The position numbers were made by a program, and so were the translations under genes. From an uncultured Collinsella sp. (GTDB lineage: Bacteria; Actinomycetota; Coriobacteriia; Coriobacteriales; Coriobacteriaceae), in assembly GCA_900541145.1 (NCBI GenBank), contig UQIH01000007.1, positions 1 to 64,000 of the forward strand: a stretch of 64,000 bases of DNA, in the 5' to 3' direction. The stretch's first letter is position 1. Every line of letters starts with the position of its first letter. Positions 9,093 to 17,800 of the stretch are shown here, in pieces. Below the pieces are notes generated by a model. It was not told the origin of the DNA and ran no database searches. It saw only the letters and a program-made list of their open reading frames with translations.

Positions 9093-10034
9093 TTAAGCCT
9101 TCAGGCTCAGGCCCATGGACTCAAGCTTGTCCTTCACTTCCTCGATCGACTTAACACCGAAGTTACGGATGTTGAGCAGATCGTTCTCCGAGAACTCAAC
9201 GAGCTGACGGACCGAGTGAATGCTGGCGCGCTTAAGGCAGTTGTAAGAACGGACGGAAAGGTCCAGATCCTCGATCTGCTTGTCCAGCTCAGCGTTGTCG
9301 TTGGTGACCTCGGGAGCGAAGATCGAAGCCTCCTCCTCGACCTCGGGGGTCTCGGCAAGGTTCATAAAGGCAGCCATATGCTGGTTAATGATATTGGCAG
9401 CCTGGACCACGGCGTCGCGCGGGGCGATGGAGCCGTTGGTCTCGATCTCGAGGACAAGGCGGTCGTAGTCGGTGTGCTGACCGACACGGCAAGCCTCAAC
9501 GAGCTTGGCGCAACGGGAAACCGGCGAGTACAGCGAGTCGACGTGGATCACACCGATGGGATCGTTGTCGCGTTTGTTGGCCTCGCCAGAAACATAGCCG
9601 CGGCCATAGCCGATGCGCATGCTCATGGTGAGATGGCCACCCTCGGTGAGCGTAGCGATGTGCTGCTCGGGGTTGACCAGCTCAAACTCGGACGGAATAA
9701 AGAAGTCCGCACCGGTGACCTCGCAGGGGCCGTCAACCGAAATGGTGGCGGTCGCCTCGTCGGTCGTGCCGAGAGCCCTGAAGACAAGACCCTTGACATT
9801 CAGGACGATGTCGGTGACATCCTCGACCATGTTAGGGATGGTCATGAACTCGTGCTGCGCGCCATCGATCTGAATAGCCTCGACGGCGGCACCCTCGAGC
9901 GAGGACAGAAGAACGCGACGAAGGGAGTTACCCAGCGTATCGCCGTAGCCACGCTCGAGCGGCTCGACGGAGACACGAGCAGACGTCTCGTTGATCTCTT
10001 CGACCTGAACCTGAGGCCTAATGAATTCTGACAT
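9093..10034 (-). CDS. rpoA: RNA polymerase alpha subunit
   Basis: The alpha subunit nucleates RNA polymerase assembly and contacts UP elements and activators. The 313-residue product has the N-terminal dimerisation domain (ERGYGDTLGNSLRRVLLSS) and, after a linker, the C-terminal domain with LDLSVRSYNCLKRA and LLNIRNFGVKSIEEVKDKL. Length and order (rpsD-rpoA-rplQ) are canonical for the alpha operon. Confidence 0.98.
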   Translation of the reverse strand: MSEFIRPQVQVEEINETSARVSVEPLERGYGDTLGNSLRRVLLSSLEGAAVEAIQIDGAQHEFMTIPNMVEDVTDIVLNVKGLVFRALGTTDEATATISVDGPCEVTGADFFIPSEFELVNPEQHIATLTEGGHLTMSMRIGYGRGYVSGEANKRDNDPIGVIHVDSLYSPVSRCAKLVEACRVGQHTDYDRLVLEIETNGSIAPRDAVVQAANIINQHMAAFMNLAETPEVEEEASIFAPEVTNDNAELDKQIEDLDLSVRSYNCLKRASIHSVRQLVEFSENDLLNIRNFGVKSIEEVKDKLESMGLSLKA

Positions 10035-10066
10035 GTATTACCTCCAGCCTCAGCAGCCCGGATGGA

Positions 10067-10663
10067 CTACTTAGAGTAGAGCTCGACGATGAGCTGCTCG
10101 TTGATATCACCGCTGATCTGCTCACGCGTCGGCAGAGCGAGCACGTTACCAGACAGCTTCTCGATATCGACCTCGAGCCAGCCAGGGACCTCAAAGCGCT
10201 CGGAGGAAATCAGAGCCTCCTTGATGGGGAGGAGGTCACGGAACTTCTCGCCGACAGCGACGACGTCGCCGGCCTTGACGCGGTAGGACGGGATGTCCAC
10301 GCGCTTGCCGTTCACGGTGAAGTGACCGTGACGGACGGACTGACGAGCCTCTTTGCGGGTGCGGGCGAAGCCAAGACGGAAGACGACGTTGTCGAGGCGA
10401 GACTCAAGGATGATCATGAGGTTCTCACCGGTGACGCCGTTCATCTTACGGGCCTTGTTGAAGTAGCCGTGGAACTGCTTCTCCAGAACGCCATAAATAA
10501 ACTTGACCTTCTGCTTCTCGCGCAGCTGCATGCCGTACTCAGATTCCTTGCGACGGCGCTTGGGCTGACGGATAGATTCCTTCTTGCTGCTGTAACCGAG
10601 CTCAGCGGGATCGATCCCGAGCTGACGGCAGCGCTTAAGAACAGGAGTCCTGTCGATTGCCAT
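10067..10663 (-). CDS. rpsD: 30S ribosomal protein S4
   Basis: S4 is a primary 16S rRNA binder that nucleates 30S assembly. The 198-residue product has the S4 domain RLDNVVFRLGFARTRKEARQ followed by GHFTVNGKRVDIPSY. The N terminus lacks the four zinc-binding cysteines, so it is the C- form. It sits between rpsK and rpoA as expected. Confidence 0.97.
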   Translation of the reverse strand: MAIDRTPVLKRCRQLGIDPAELGYSSKKESIRQPKRRRKESEYGMQLREKQKVKFIYGVLEKQFHGYFNKARKMNGVTGENLMIILESRLDNVVFRLGFARTRKEARQSVRHGHFTVNGKRVDIPSYRVKAGDVVAVGEKFRDLLPIKEALISSERFEVPGWLEVDIEKLSGNVLALPTREQISGDINEQLIVELYSK

Positions 10664-10682
10664 ATTGATACGATCCTTTCAG

Positions 10683-11087
10683 TTACACGCGGCGACGCTT
10701 CTTGGGGCGGCAGCCGTTGTGCGGAATGGGGGTCTTGTCCTGGATGCTCGAGACCTCGAGGCCAGCAGCCTGGAGGGAGCGGATGGCGGTCTCACGACCG
10801 GAGCCGGGGCCCTTGACGAAGACGGAAACCTTCTTCATACCGTGCTCCATGGCCTGCTTGGCAGCAGCCTCGGCAGCCATCTGGGCAGCGAACGGCGTGG
10901 ACTTACGGGAGCCCTTGAAGCCCACCTGGCCAGCCGACTTCCAGGAAATGACGTTGCCCTGGGGATCGGTGATCGAAACGATCGTGTTGTTGAACGTAGA
11001 ACGAATGTGAGCCTGGCCCACGGAAATGTTCTTACGGTCCGCGCGCTTCAGACGGGCAGCGCGAACGTTCTTCTTAGCAGTAGCCAT
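10683..11087 (-). CDS. rpsK: 30S ribosomal protein S11
   Basis: S11 lies on the 30S platform near the Shine-Dalgarno/anti-Shine-Dalgarno helix. The 134-residue product contains STFNNTIVSITDPQGNVISW, KSTPFAAQMAAE and the basic C terminus PHNGCRPKKRRRV, all family hallmarks. It is 14 nt downstream of rpsM. Confidence 0.97.
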   Translation of the reverse strand: MATAKKNVRAARLKRADRKNISVGQAHIRSTFNNTIVSITDPQGNVISWKSAGQVGFKGSRKSTPFAAQMAAEAAAKQAMEHGMKKVSVFVKGPGSGRETAIRSLQAAGLEVSSIQDKTPIPHNGCRPKKRRRV

Positions 11088-11101
11088 CTATCTAGCGCTC
11101 C

Positions 11102-11476
11102 TTATTTCTTCTTCTTAGCACCGATCTGACGCTTCGGGCCCTTGCGGGTACGAGCGTTAGTGTGGGTGCGCTGGCCGCGGACCGGGAGGCCCTTGCGGTG
11201 ACGAAGGCCGCGGTTGCAGCCGATGTCCATAAGGCGCTTGACGTTCTGGTTGCGCTCACGGCGGAGGTCGCCCTCAACCATGATCTGGTTCTTATCGATA
11301 TAATCACGGATGGCGTTAACCTCATCCTCGGTGAGGTCCTTAACGCGCGTATCCACGTTAACGTTGCACTCGACGCAAATCTTCGTCGCAGTGGTGCGGC
11401 CGATGCCGTAAATGTAGGTCAGACCGATCTCAACGCGCTTCTCACGCGGGAGGTCGACACCATTAATACGGGCCAA
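11102..11476 (-). CDS. rpsM: 30S ribosomal protein S13
   Basis: S13 sits in the 30S head and forms an intersubunit bridge. The 124-residue product starts MARINGVDLPREKRVEIGL, has the helix-two-turn-helix region YIYGIGRTTA, and ends in the basic tail GQRTHTNARTRKGPK typical of the family. It is 14 nt after rpmJ. Confidence 0.97.
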   Translation of the reverse strand: MARINGVDLPREKRVEIGLTYIYGIGRTTATKICVECNVNVDTRVKDLTEDEVNAIRDYIDKNQIMVEGDLRRERNQNVKRLMDIGCNRGLRHRKGLPVRGQRTHTNARTRKGPKRQIGAKKKK

Positions 11477-11490
11477 CGTAGTCTCCTCTC

Positions 11491-11604
11491 TTAACCCTGA
11501 CGCTGCTTATGACGGGGGTTCTCGCAAATGACGAGGACCTTGCCATGGCGCCTAATGATTTTGCACTTATCGCACATCTTCTTGACCGAAGGACGTACCT
11601 TCAT
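11491..11604 (-). CDS. rpmJ: 50S ribosomal protein L36
   Basis: A 37-codon gene reads MKVRPSVKKMCDKCKIIRR and ends in NPRHKQRQG. The pattern CxxC...C...H is the zinc-binding (C+) form of L36. The ATG follows AAAGGAAG. Its place between infA and rpsM is the standard bacterial order. Confidence 0.95.
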   Translation of the reverse strand: MKVRPSVKKMCDKCKIIRRHGKVLVICENPRHKQRQG

Positions 11605-11754
11605 CGTTCTTCCTTTCGGTAGCGCTCAAACTACTTCCCTACTATCTACTCGCCCAGCCGCAGGCGTTTAAAACTATGGCTGGTCTTCACACACAATCCG
11701 ACCGTAGGTTGAGCTAAGCCTGCAGTCGGAAATGGAGTGCGTGTATGCGTGCCG
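11605..11754 (-). other. Structured infA-rpmJ spacer
   Basis: This 150-nt gap inside the operon can form two hairpins: CCAGCC with GGCTGG at 11654-11683, and CCGAC with GTCGG at 11698-11729. Neither is followed by a T run on the transcribed strand. It may be a regulatory leader for L36 or only a spacer. No gene is seen. Confidence 0.35.
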
Positions 11755-11973
11755 CTATTTGTAGCGATAGGTGATGCGGCCGCGGGTCAGGTCGTACGGG
11801 GAAAGCTCCACGACAACCCTGTCACCGGGGAGAATACGGATGTAATTCATTCGGATCTTGCCAGAAATGTTGCACAGAACCGAATGACCGTTCTCGAGCT
11901 CGACCTTAAACATGGCGTTGGGCAGCGGTTCCTTTACCGTACCCTCGAGCTCAATTGCGTCTTCCTTCTTCAC
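11755..11973 (-). CDS. infA: Translation initiation factor IF-1
   Basis: IF-1 binds the 30S A site during initiation. The 72-residue product reads KKEDAIELEGTVKEPLPNAM and then FKVELENGHSVLCNISGK, ending RGRITYRYK, a complete OB-fold IF-1. The GTG at 11973 gives the normal family length; a TTG two codons earlier (11979) is possible. The Shine-Dalgarno signal is weak for both. It lies downstream of map and a probable promoter. Confidence 0.95.
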   Translation of the reverse strand: MKKEDAIELEGTVKEPLPNAMFKVELENGHSVLCNISGKIRMNYIRILPGDRVVVELSPYDLTRGRITYRYK

Positions 11974-12012
11974 AAGCAATCATCTTTCTCTAGAAAACGA
12001 CAGCGATTGAGT

Positions 12013-12041
12013 ATTCTACAACACGTATGCACGCATCGTAA
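12013..12041 (-). promoter_or_regulatory. Probable promoter of infA-rpmJ-rpsM-rpsK-rpsD-rpoA-rplQ
   Basis: On the - strand TTACGA and TAGAAT are separated by 17 nt, a reasonable sigma-70-type pair, about 40 nt before infA. It lies in the 143-nt gap after map. This is inference from sequence match only. Confidence 0.5.
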
Positions 12042-12116
12042 TAACTTCGTAATGGCTCCACAACTAAGTGGGGCTTATTACATTTGAAATGTTGAGGCGT
12101 GCATTTGACGCAAGCC

Positions 12117-12905
12117 CTACATTTCACCGCCTTGCAAGGAACACCAGGAACCCTGGGCATCCGTGGTGAGAATCACCGGACCGTCATTGGTAATGGCGAC
12201 GGTGTTCTCGTAGTGCGCGGCGGGCAGGTGGTCGTTGGTCGTAACAATCCAACCGTCGGAGCCCGTGCTCACATGGTTGGAACCCATCGTAACCATCGGC
12301 TCGATGGCAATGACCATGCCGGCCTGGAGGCGAACGCCCCTCCCCTTCTTTCCATAGTTAGGAACATTGGGGTCCTCGTGCATCACGCGGCCAATGCCAT
12401 GGCCCACATAATCACGAAGCACGCCGTAACCGTGAGACTCGGCGAGGGACTGAACGGCATAACCGACGTCCCCGATATGGTTACCGGGAACAGCCTGCTC
12501 GATGGCAGCCTTAAGGCAATCACGCGTGACCTCGCACAAAGCCTTGGCTTCGGGCGTGGGGGTGCCGACGAAAAACGTCCAAGCGTTATCGCCGACCCAA
12601 CCGTCAACGACAGCTCCCGTATCAATGGAGATGATATCGCCATCGCGCAGGATCATGTCGGGGTTGGGAATACCGTGGACCACGGCATCGTTGATCGATG
12701 CGCAAATGGTCCCCGGGAACCCGCCGTAACCCTTAAAGGCCGGGGTGCCGCCATGCATGCGGATAATCTGCTCCGCGAGCTGATCGAGCTCAAAAGTCGA
12801 AACGCCGGGGCGCACCATGGCTCCAACGTGGCGGAGCGCCATCTTAGATAGCGCTCCTGCCTTCTTCATCTGCTCGATTTGCGTTGCAGACTTAATCTTG
12901 ATCAT
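12117..12905 (-). CDS. map: Type I methionine aminopeptidase
   Basis: Map removes the N-terminal Met from nascent proteins. The 262-residue product shows the metal ligands in IDTGAVVDGWVGDNAW (two Asp), GHGIGRVMHED (His), IEPMVTMG (Glu) and ENTVAI (Glu). It begins MIKIKSATQIEQMKKAG and lacks the N-terminal zinc-finger extension. It overlaps the adk stop by 4 nt, indicating translational coupling in the secY-adk-map block. Confidence 0.97.
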   Translation of the reverse strand: MIKIKSATQIEQMKKAGALSKMALRHVGAMVRPGVSTFELDQLAEQIIRMHGGTPAFKGYGGFPGTICASINDAVVHGIPNPDMILRDGDIISIDTGAVVDGWVGDNAWTFFVGTPTPEAKALCEVTRDCLKAAIEQAVPGNHIGDVGYAVQSLAESHGYGVLRDYVGHGIGRVMHEDPNVPNYGKKGRGVRLQAGMVIAIEPMVTMGSNHVSTGSDGWIVTTNDHLPAAHYENTVAITNDGPVILTTDAQGSWCSLQGGEM

Positions 12906-13528
12906 AGACCGAGAGCCTCTTTGACATCCCCGTACACGGTCTCGCGAGCCTGGTCACCGTTGACCGACTTGAGCAGACCCTGGCCACGATAGTAGTCGAC
13001 GAGCGGGCTCGTGGACTTCTCGTAGACGTCGAGACGGTTCTTGATGGTCTCGGGCTTGTCGTCGTCGCGCTGATACATCTCGCCACCGCACTTGGGGCAG
13101 GTAGCATCGGCAGCGGTGCCGGTGTAACCGCAGGCGCGGCAGGTGCGACGCGAAGACAGACGATCGATAATGACCTTGGGGGCCACATCGACCAGAAGGG
13201 CGCAATCGATCTCGCGACCCATGGCGGAGAGCTCGGAATCGAGCGTCACAGCCTGGGCGGTGTTGCGCGGGAAGCCGTCGAGGATGAAGCCCTGCTGGGC
13301 GTCATCGGCGGCAAGGCGCTCCTTGACAAGGTCGATCACGAGCTGGTCGGGAACGAGCTCGCCAGCGTCCATGTACTTCTTAGCCTGAATACCAAGCTCG
13401 GTGCCACCCTTGACGGCAGCACGCAGCAGGTCGCCCGTGGAAATATGGGCGACGCCAAACTCGGCGACGAGCTCCTGTGCGACGGTGCCCTTACCGGCAC
13501 CCGGAGCTCCGAGCAATACGAGGTTCAT
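12902..13528 (-). CDS. adk: Adenylate kinase
   Basis: Adk interconverts AMP + ATP and 2 ADP. The 208-residue product has the P-loop GAPGAGKGT and the DGFPRN motif. The LID domain has four cysteines (CRACGY...CPKCGG) that should bind zinc, as in Gram-positive long-form enzymes. The ATG at 13528 follows GAGGAGG; a TTG two codons upstream is less likely. It is between secY and map. Confidence 0.97.
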   Translation of the reverse strand: MNLVLLGAPGAGKGTVAQELVAEFGVAHISTGDLLRAAVKGGTELGIQAKKYMDAGELVPDQLVIDLVKERLAADDAQQGFILDGFPRNTAQAVTLDSELSAMGREIDCALLVDVAPKVIIDRLSSRRTCRACGYTGTAADATCPKCGGEMYQRDDDKPETIKNRLDVYEKSTSPLVDYYRGQGLLKSVNGDQARETVYGDVKEALGL

Positions 13529-13546
13529 GAGCAATCCTCCTCTAGC

Positions 13547-14833
13547 CTATTTAAAGAATCCATCGTAATCATACATCTTGATCTGGCCTTCGAGCTTATC
13601 GACCGTGTCGAGCACGACGCCGACCATGATGAGGATGGACGTGCCGCCAAATGCCTGAATCAGCTGGTTACCCGTGAAGGAGAAGATGATCGAAGGCACG
13701 ATGGCGATGAGCGCCAAAAAGACAGCGCTGGGAAGCGTGATCTTGTTGAGCGCGTTCTTGATGTAGGCCGCGGTAGCCCTACCCGGACGCACGCCCGGAA
13801 TAAAGCCGCCCTGCTTCTTAAGGTTGTCGGCTGTGTCATCGGGGTTGAACACCATGGAGGTGTAGAAGTACGCGAAGAACACGATAAGGACAACGTTAAG
13901 CACCCAGTTGAGCCAGCCGCGCGAAAGCGCAGAGGCAACTGCCTGAATCCAGCCGATGCCGGGGAAGAACACGGCAATCTGAGCCGGGAAGTACAGCAGC
14001 GCCGAAGCGAAGATGATCGGCACGACACCCGCGGTGTTGACCTTGATGGGCAGGTAGGTAGTCTGGCCACCCATCATGCGACGGCCCACGACGCGCTTAG
14101 CGTAGGAGACCGGGATGCGGCGCTGGCCGCGCTCAAGGAAAACAATCAGCGGGATAACCAGCAGGATGATGGCGCAGATGATCACCATGGTGATGATGCC
14201 ACCGGCATTGCCCTCGGTGCTGGAGAAGATAGCCTGCGGCAGACCGGCCATGATGTTCGCAAAGATGATCAGCGACATGCCATTGCCGATACCGCGCTGG
14301 GTGATGAGCTCACCAATCCACATGATCAGCATGGCGCCCGCGGTGAGCGTACCGACGATCATGAGGTCGAAGATGATCTCGGGAGCGCCGGCGCCATTAA
14401 AGCTGATGCCGAAGCTCTTAAAGAGGAAGAGGTAACCCACGGAGTTGAGGATTGCCAGAGCCAGGGTGAGGTAACGCGAATACTGCGTAATCTTGGTCTG
14501 ACCGACCTCGCCCTCGCGGGCAAGCTCATGCAGGGAAGGCACGACGGCCTGGAGCATCTGGAGGATGATCGAGCTGGTGATGTAAGGCATGATGCCCAGC
14601 GAAAACACCGACACATAGCTCAACGCGCCGCCAGAGAAAAGATTCAGGAGGGCCATAGCACCTGCGGCGACCGAATTGTTATCGGTCGAGAAAAGGCCCA
14701 GCATCCCCTGGAAGGGAATGCCGGGCACAGGAACGTGCGCACCAATGCGGTACACGACGAGCATAGCTATGGTAAAAAGAATCTTTTCGCGCAATTCTTT
14801 GATGCGGAAAGCATTCTTAAGACCATTTAGCAC
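13547..14833 (-). CDS. secY: Preprotein translocase subunit SecY
   Basis: SecY forms the protein-conducting channel with SecE and SecG in the inner membrane. The 428-residue product has about ten membrane segments and the family motifs RIGAHVPVPGI, FSGGALSYVSVFSLGIMPYI and ITQRGIGNGMSLIIFANI. Its start overlaps the end of rplO by 7 nt, so translation is probably coupled. Confidence 0.97.
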   Translation of the reverse strand: MLNGLKNAFRIKELREKILFTIAMLVVYRIGAHVPVPGIPFQGMLGLFSTDNNSVAAGAMALLNLFSGGALSYVSVFSLGIMPYITSSIILQMLQAVVPSLHELAREGEVGQTKITQYSRYLTLALAILNSVGYLFLFKSFGISFNGAGAPEIIFDLMIVGTLTAGAMLIMWIGELITQRGIGNGMSLIIFANIMAGLPQAIFSSTEGNAGGIITMVIICAIILLVIPLIVFLERGQRRIPVSYAKRVVGRRMMGGQTTYLPIKVNTAGVVPIIFASALLYFPAQIAVFFPGIGWIQAVASALSRGWLNWVLNVVLIVFFAYFYTSMVFNPDDTADNLKKQGGFIPGVRPGRATAAYIKNALNKITLPSAVFLALIAIVPSIIFSFTGNQLIQAFGGTSILIMVGVVLDTVDKLEGQIKMYDYDGFFK

Positions 14834-15276
14834 GGCAGCTCGACCTTTCCGCCGGCGGCCTCGATCTTGGCCTGCGCAGAAGCGCTGACCTTGTCGACCT
14901 TGACCGTGAACTTCTTGGTGAGCTCACCATTGCCGAGCACCTTGACGGGCTCGAACTCGCTCTTGGTGATGCGAGCGGCCTTAAGAGCGGCACCGTCGAT
15001 CACAGCGCCGTCCTCGAACTTACGCTCGAGACGCTCAACGTTAACAGCGGTGTACTCGATACGACGGGGGTTGCGGAAGCCCGGAAGCTTGGGCAGGCGC
15101 ATAGCCAGCGGAGTCTGGCCACCCTCGAAGCCGGCACCCTTGGTGCCGCCAGAGCGGGAACCCTGGCCCTTCTGGCCGCGGCCAGAAGTGGTGCCGTGAC
15201 CCGAAGAATTGCCACGGCCGACGCGCTTGCGGTTCTTGGTGGAACCGGGCGCGGGAGTAAGATCGTGAAGCTGCAT
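14827..15276 (-). CDS. rplO: 50S ribosomal protein L15
   Basis: L15 stabilises 23S rRNA during assembly. The 149-residue product starts MQLHDLTPAPGSTKNRKRVGRG and has the Gly-rich basic stretch SGHGTTSGRGQKGQGSRSGG followed by FEGGQTPLAMRLPKLPGF, diagnostic for L15. It overlaps secY by 7 nt and is 3 nt after rpmD. Confidence 0.97.
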   Translation of the reverse strand: MQLHDLTPAPGSTKNRKRVGRGNSSGHGTTSGRGQKGQGSRSGGTKGAGFEGGQTPLAMRLPKLPGFRNPRRIEYTAVNVERLERKFEDGAVIDGAALKAARITKSEFEPVKVLGNGELTKKFTVKVDKVSASAQAKIEAAGGKVELPC

Positions 15277-15279
15277 TTG

Positions 15280-15462
15280 CTACTCCTCTACAATCTCGAC
15301 AAGGTGCTTGACCTTGAAGATCATGCCGCGGACGGACTCGTTGTCAGCAATCTCGCGAACCTCGCGGATCCTGTGGAGACCGAGGGCACGGACAGTACGG
15401 ACCTGGTCCTGCTTGCAACCGTTGGTGCTGCGGACCTGCTTGATCTTGATGGTGTCAGCCAT
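15280..15462 (-). CDS. rpmD: 50S ribosomal protein L30
   Basis: This 60-residue protein reads IKIKQVRSTNGCKQDQVRTV then RALGLHRIREVREI, a standard bacterial L30. It lies 2 nt after rpsE and 3 nt before rplO in the canonical order. Confidence 0.95.
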   Translation of the reverse strand: MADTIKIKQVRSTNGCKQDQVRTVRALGLHRIREVREIADNESVRGMIFKVKHLVEIVEE

Positions 15463-15464
15463 GC

Positions 15465-15989
15465 TTAGTTCTCCTTACCGACGAACATCTCGGAGACCGT
15501 CAGGCCACGGCGAGCCGCGACGTCCTCAGGGCTGGAGAGCTCCTTGAGGCCCTCGACGGCAGCCTTGATGATGTTGAGGCCGTTGTCGGTACCGAGGGAC
15601 TTGGACAGGACGTTCTTGATGCCAGCAAGCTCAAAGAGGGGACGCACAGCGCCGCCGGCGATAACGCCGGTACCCTCGACAGCGGGCTTGATGATGATGC
15701 GGCCGGCACCAAAGTGGCCGAGAACCTCGTGCGGGATGGTGCCCTGCTCGGTCACCGGCACGTGGAACATGTTCTTCTTGGCATCGAGAGATGCCTTGGA
15801 GATGGCCATGGGCACCTCAGCGGACTTGCCCATGCCAACGCCGACGTTGCCCTTGCCGTCGCCAACGACGACGAGAGCGACGAGGCTCATGCGACGACCA
15901 CCCTTGACGGTCTTCGACACGCGGTTGATGTAAACGACGCGCTCCTCGAACTCGGAGGCCTCGCGCTGCTGCTTCTGATTACGAGCCAT
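15465..15989 (-). CDS. rpsE: 30S ribosomal protein S5
   Basis: S5 contributes to translational accuracy and mRNA unwinding at the entry channel. The 174-residue product has the N-terminal domain FEERVVYINRVSKTVKGGRR with FSALVVVGDG-like continuation (MSLVALVVVGDGKGNVGVG) and the second domain AVRPLFELAGIKNVLSKSLG. It is 14 nt after rplR. Confidence 0.97.
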   Translation of the reverse strand: MARNQKQQREASEFEERVVYINRVSKTVKGGRRMSLVALVVVGDGKGNVGVGMGKSAEVPMAISKASLDAKKNMFHVPVTEQGTIPHEVLGHFGAGRIIIKPAVEGTGVIAGGAVRPLFELAGIKNVLSKSLGTDNGLNIIKAAVEGLKELSSPEDVAARRGLTVSEMFVGKEN

Positions 15990-16003
15990 GTGCTACATAC
16001 CTC

Positions 16004-16372
16004 CTAGAACTCGAGACCGGCGGCACGAGCACCGTCGGCGAGGGCCTTGACGCGGCCATGGTAGATACGGCCACCGCGATCGAAGGCGACCTTGGTGATG
16101 CCGGCCTCGATGGCGCGCTTGCCAACGAGCTGACCGACCTTCTCCGCAGCCTCCTTGTTCGAGGTGTGGGTGCCCTTGAACTCGGCCTCGAGGGTCGAGG
16201 CAGAGACGAGCGTCAGGCTGGAGCCCTTGCTGTCGTCGATGACCTGGGCATAGATGTTGGCGTTAGTACGGGTCACGCGAAGACGCGGACGCTCGGAGGT
16301 ACCCGAGACCTTGCCGCGAACACGACGCTGACGACGCTTGAGGCCTTCCAGCTTCGCCTTATGCTTGTTCAT
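16004..16372 (-). CDS. rplR: 50S ribosomal protein L18
   Basis: L18 binds 5S rRNA. The 122-residue product starts MNKHKAKLEGLKRRQRRVRG and has RPRLRVTRTNANIYAQVIDD and the C-terminal FDRGGRIYHGRVKALADGAR, all typical. A 75-nt gap with an 8-bp hairpin (CCAGCACC/GGTGCTGG) separates it from rplF. Confidence 0.97.
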   Translation of the reverse strand: MNKHKAKLEGLKRRQRRVRGKVSGTSERPRLRVTRTNANIYAQVIDDSKGSSLTLVSASTLEAEFKGTHTSNKEAAEKVGQLVGKRAIEAGITKVAFDRGGRIYHGRVKALADGARAAGLEF

Positions 16373-16447
16373 ACGTAAACTCCTAAAAAGGTTGATCTTG
16401 CCAGCACCTGACGGGGTGCTGGTCTTATGCGAGTGAGTCGGTTACGA

Positions 16448-16984
16448 CTACTTGGCGGCCTTACCCAGCTTGCGGCGGATGTGCTCGCCAACGTAGTGGA
16501 TACCCTTGCCCTTGTAAGGCTCGGGAGGACGATGGCCGCGGATCTCAGCGGCGATCTGACCGACCTGCTGCTTGTTGATACCCTTGACGTTCACGTGGGT
16601 GTTGTCGGGAACCTCGAAGGTGATGCCCTCGGGAGCCTCGACGATCACGGGGTGCGAGAAGCCCAGGGAGAACTCGAGGTTCTTGCCCTTCTGCTGCACG
16701 CGGTAACCGACGCCGGCGAGCTCGAGCTTCTTCTCGAAGCCCTCGGAAACGCCAACAACCATGTTGTGGATGAGGGCGCGGGTGAGGCCGTGGCGGGCAC
16801 GGGTCTCACGCTCGTCGTCGGGACGGGAAACGGTGAGGACGTTGTCCTCGACGTTGATAGCGAGCTTCTCAAAGACATCGAGCTCGAGCTGGCCCTTGGG
16901 GCCCTTGACAACAACGTTGTTGCCGTTGACTGCCACTTCGACTCCGGCGGGAATCTGGACAGGCTTATTACCGATACGAGACAC
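16448..16984 (-). CDS. rplF: 50S ribosomal protein L6
   Basis: L6 binds 23S rRNA near the factor-binding site. The 178-residue product begins MSRIGNKPVQIPAGVEV and has LELAGVGYRVQQKGKNLEFS in its second domain and the C-terminal signature RPPEPYKGKGIHYVGE. Confidence 0.97.
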   Translation of the reverse strand: MSRIGNKPVQIPAGVEVAVNGNNVVVKGPKGQLELDVFEKLAINVEDNVLTVSRPDDERETRARHGLTRALIHNMVVGVSEGFEKKLELAGVGYRVQQKGKNLEFSLGFSHPVIVEAPEGITFEVPDNTHVNVKGINKQQVGQIAAEIRGHRPPEPYKGKGIHYVGEHIRRKLGKAAK

Positions 16985-17017
16985 GGTGATCTCCTTTCCT
17001 TCTACCTACCGAGCGAA

Positions 17018-17416
17018 TTACCAGACGTAAGCGATGATCTCGCCGCCGACGTTGTGCTTGCGAGCATCGCGGTCGGTCATGACGCCATGGCTGGTGGAAA
17101 TAATGGCGGTACCAAGGCCACCGCGGACGCGGGGCATGTCGGCAACGCCGGTGTACTTACGCAGGCCCGGCTTGGAAATGCGGCGGATGCCGTTGATGAC
17201 CTTAGCCTTCTTGGGACCATACTTAAGCGTGATGTGCAGAGTCTTCTGGGGAACGGTGTCCTCGACATCGTAGCCCTCGATGTAGCCCTCCTCGTGCAGA
17301 ACACGAGCGATCTCGACGAGCTTCTTGCTGCTCGGCATGGAGACCGTGGCCTTGTTCACAGAGTTAGCGTTACGGATGCGCGTAAGCATATCTGCGATCG
17401 GGTCTGTAAGGTTCAT
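17018..17416 (-). CDS. rpsH: 30S ribosomal protein S8
   Basis: S8 is a primary 16S binder and, in E. coli, the spc-operon autoregulator. The 132-residue product starts MNLTDPIADMLTRIRNAN and ends with GLGTAIISTSHGVMTDRDAR then NVGGEIIAYVW, the S8 signature. A 119-nt gap separates it from rpsZ upstream. Confidence 0.97.
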   Translation of the reverse strand: MNLTDPIADMLTRIRNANSVNKATVSMPSSKKLVEIARVLHEEGYIEGYDVEDTVPQKTLHITLKYGPKKAKVINGIRRISKPGLRKYTGVADMPRVRGGLGTAIISTSHGVMTDRDARKHNVGGEIIAYVW

Positions 17417-17535
17417 ACAGATTCTCCTTCGTTCTTGATGAACACGTGCTCTTGGTTCTTCGCCGCCCTTAACGGCAAAGCCTAACTAGCGCGTTTTCCC
17501 TGTTCCAAACGGATGCTTGAAACGCTGGTAGTGAC

Positions 17536-17721
17536 TTACCAGCTGGCCTTCTTAACGCCGGGAAGCTCGCCCTTGAGTGCAAGCTCGCGGAAGCAGACAC
17601 GGCACAGGCCGAACTTGCGGTACACAGAGTGCGGACGGCCGCAGCGCTGGCAGCGCGTGTACTCACGAGTAGAGAACTTCTGCTTGCGATTGCACTTGAC
17701 GATCATCGATGTCTTAGCCAC
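17536..17721 (-). CDS. rpsZ: 30S ribosomal protein S14, type Z (zinc-binding)
   Basis: This short 61-residue S14 carries CQRCGRPH and CRVCF, the four cysteines of the zinc-binding form. It reads MAKTSMIVKCNRKQKFSTRE and ends GELPGVKKASW. It occupies the usual rplE-rpsN-rpsH position. Confidence 0.95.
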   Translation of the reverse strand: MAKTSMIVKCNRKQKFSTREYTRCQRCGRPHSVYRKFGLCRVCFRELALKGELPGVKKASW

Positions 17722-17800
17722 TTATATCCTCCTCACATAGAGTATTGTTCGCCCCAAGCGCCGCCCCCTTGTGGGAACGGCGCTTATAGGGCAGGTGAAC

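Noticed and set aside
8580..10031. Long + strand ORF (483 codons) opposite rplQ and rpoA
   Set aside because: It is antisense to two certain genes, has the Leu/Gly/Val/Asp-rich composition typical of antisense frames in high-GC DNA and no ribosome site.
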